Assembly: GCA_011051925.1 (NCBI GenBank)
Contig: DRKE01000127.1
Span: 1-8,064, forward strand
Direction of reading: 5' to 3'
Source: Deltaproteobacteria bacterium
Lineage (GTDB): Bacteria > Myxococcota_A > UBA9160 > UBA4427
Length of the DNA stretch: 8,064 nucleotides
The position numbers and the translations under genes were made by a program. Within the stretch, counting starts at the first letter, position 1; every line of letters begins with the position of its first letter. Shown here one piece after another: positions 6,836 to 8,064 of the stretch. Below the pieces are notes generated by a model, which was not told the origin of the DNA, did no database searches, and saw nothing but the letters and a program-made list of their open reading frames with translations.

Positions 6836-8064
6836 TTGTTCCGATTCCTGCACGCAGCCGACATCCATCTCGACAGTCCTCTCCGGGGCCTCGAACGATA
6901 CGATGAGGTGTTGGCCGAGGAGGTCCGGGGGGCACCCCGGCGCGCCCTCGAGAATCTCGTCGGATTGGCGATCGAGGAGGACGTGGCATTCGTCCTGATC
7001 GCAGGGGATCTCTACGACGGAGACTGGCGGGACTACAATACGGGGATCTTTTTCGTCCGGCAGATGAGGCGCCTCGAAAAGGCGGGCATTCCGGTCCATC
7101 TGGTTTCGGGGAATCACGATGCGGCCAGCTGCATCACGAAACGTCTGCGACTGCCGCCGAACGTCGTCCACTACTCCGAGAAGCATCCGGAAACCCGCCT
7201 GCTTCCCGATCTCGGCGTGGCGATCCACGGGCAGAGTTTCGCGGGACGTGAGGTCCGGGAGGATCTTTCGTCGGCGTATCCCGCGGCGAAGCCGGGCCAT
7301 TTCAACATCGGATTGTTGCATACCTCGCTCGATGGCCGTCCGGGTCATGCCGTCTATGCCCCCTGCAACGTGACCGGTCTCCGGTCGAAGGGATACGACT
7401 ACTGGGCGCTCGGGCACGTCCACGAGCGCGAGGTGGTCAGTCAGGACCCCTGGATCGTCTTTCCCGGAAACATCCAGGGTCGCCATGTCCGCGAGCTCGG
7501 CTCCCGGGGATGCAGCCTGGTGACGGTGGATGACGGGATGGTCCGGGATCTGGAACATCGATCCGTCGACGTCGTGCGCTGGGCGCGGATCGAAGTCGAC
7601 CTGTCGGGAATCCCGGCGGCCGAGGACTCGATCGATCGGGTTCGGCAGGAAATCGAGCGCGTCTGCCAGGACGCGGAGGACCGCACGGTCGCGGTGCGGA
7701 TCGTGTTGGGGGGGCGCAGTCCGGCCCATGAGGCCCTGGTCGGGAATCCGGAACGTTGGATCCACGAATACCGGGAACAGGCGAGTGCCGTCCCGGGTGC
7801 CGCCGTCCATGTCGAGCGGATCCTCTTCGAAACGCGACCGGAGCGGGAGCTCGCATGGCGGGTCGGCCGGACGGAAGAGCGGGAAGACGCCCTTGGCGAC
7901 CTGCTGGATCTGATCGCGCGGCTCGATCAGGACTCGGTCGATCTCGCGGAACTGGGCGGGCTCTTCGACGAGTTCGCGAAGCGGCTGCCCGCGCCGCTGC
8001 TCGGGAAGGAGGAGGGATTCGATCCGACTGCGGCCCGGACGATTCGCGAAGCGCTGCCCGCCGC
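6836..8064 (+). CDS. YhaO/SbcD-like metallophosphoesterase DNA repair exonuclease (3' end outside window)
   Basis: This gene encodes a calcineurin-like phosphoesterase of the SbcD/Mre11 exonuclease family (COG0420). The closest pattern I recall is Bacillus YhaO, which pairs with the large coiled-coil ATPase YhaN. All metal-site motifs are present: DIHLD 9-13, GDLYD 57-61, GNHD 92-95, LLHTS 160-164 and GHVHER 193-198, followed by the PGN-x-Q-x-RH signature near 215-222. A longer C-terminal region (about 240-409, rich in charged residues) matches the extended YhaO form more than short SbcD. The frame is open to the last base, so the protein continues beyond residue 409. TTG 6836 is chosen as start because AGGGGGG at 6819-6825 lies 10 bases upstream, the protein aligns with relatives from its first residues, and no in-frame ATG or GTG lies between leuA and this codon. 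The partner ATPase would be expected just outside the right edge. Activity is inferred from family. Confidence 0.9.
   Translation, partial: MFRFLHAADIHLDSPLRGLERYDEVLAEEVRGAPRRALENLVGLAIEEDVAFVLIAGDLYDGDWRDYNTGIFFVRQMRRLEKAGIPVHLVSGNHDAASCITKRLRLPPNVVHYSEKHPETRLLPDLGVAIHGQSFAGREVREDLSSAYPAAKPGHFNIGLLHTSLDGRPGHAVYAPCNVTGLRSKGYDYWALGHVHEREVVSQDPWIVFPGNIQGRHVRELGSRGCSLVTVDDGMVRDLEHRSVDVVRWARIEVDLSGIPAAEDSIDRVRQEIERVCQDAEDRTVAVRIVLGGRSPAHEALVGNPERWIHEYREQASAVPGAAVHVERILFETRPERELAWRVGRTEEREDALGDLLDLIARLDQDSVDLAELGGLFDEFAKRLPAPLLGKEEGFDPTAARTIREALPA

Noticed and set aside
1..8064. CRISPR arrays, tRNA or rRNA genes, insertion sequences, phage genes
   Set aside because: No spaced direct repeats, cloverleaf-like sequences, transposase motifs or terminal inverted repeats were seen on either strand.

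Overview
The window reads as ordinary chromosomal DNA from a high-G+C bacterium (about two-thirds G+C by eye). All genes are on the + strand and coding is dense. Genes in order: the 3' part of carB (pyrimidine and arginine precursor synthesis), recG (branch-migration helicase), a roughly 450-base gap, leuA (2-isopropylmalate synthase, the long type-2 form known from actinobacteria and some proteobacteria), and the 5' part of a YhaO/SbcD-like metallophosphoesterase nuclease that runs off the right edge. The gene content does not fix the phylum. A proteobacterial, myxobacterial or related uncultured lineage is a guess. The tetranucleotide GATC is strikingly frequent throughout.

Layout: bases 1-1963 are carB, cut at its 5' end. 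A 23-base gap with a good ribosome binding site leads into recG (1987-4527), so the two are probably co-transcribed. RecG is long (846 residues) because of an N-terminal extension and a low-complexity insert after the wedge domain. Bases 4528-4979 hold no conventional gene but are highly structured. leuA follows at 4980-6779. A 56-base gap with a candidate -10 box precedes the nuclease gene, which starts with TTG at 6836.

The most interesting part is the recG-leuA gap. It contains a 47-codon reading frame (4615-4758) whose end is very rich in leucine codons (7 of residues 31-41). It is followed by a perfect 12-bp G+C-rich hairpin (4801-4843) and two more hairpins before the leuA ribosome binding site. 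Each arm of the 4801-4843 hairpin also has an alternative long complement: the 5' arm with the last codons of the short frame, and the 3' arm with a segment at 4886-4896. A leucine-rich peptide, mutually exclusive RNA structures and a downstream leucine biosynthesis gene together form the classic layout of a ribosome-mediated leucine attenuator. No U-tract follows any hairpin, so the mechanism may differ from a standard intrinsic terminator. Together with the leucine-binding regulatory domain of LeuA, this suggests two layers of leucine control: on expression and on enzyme activity.
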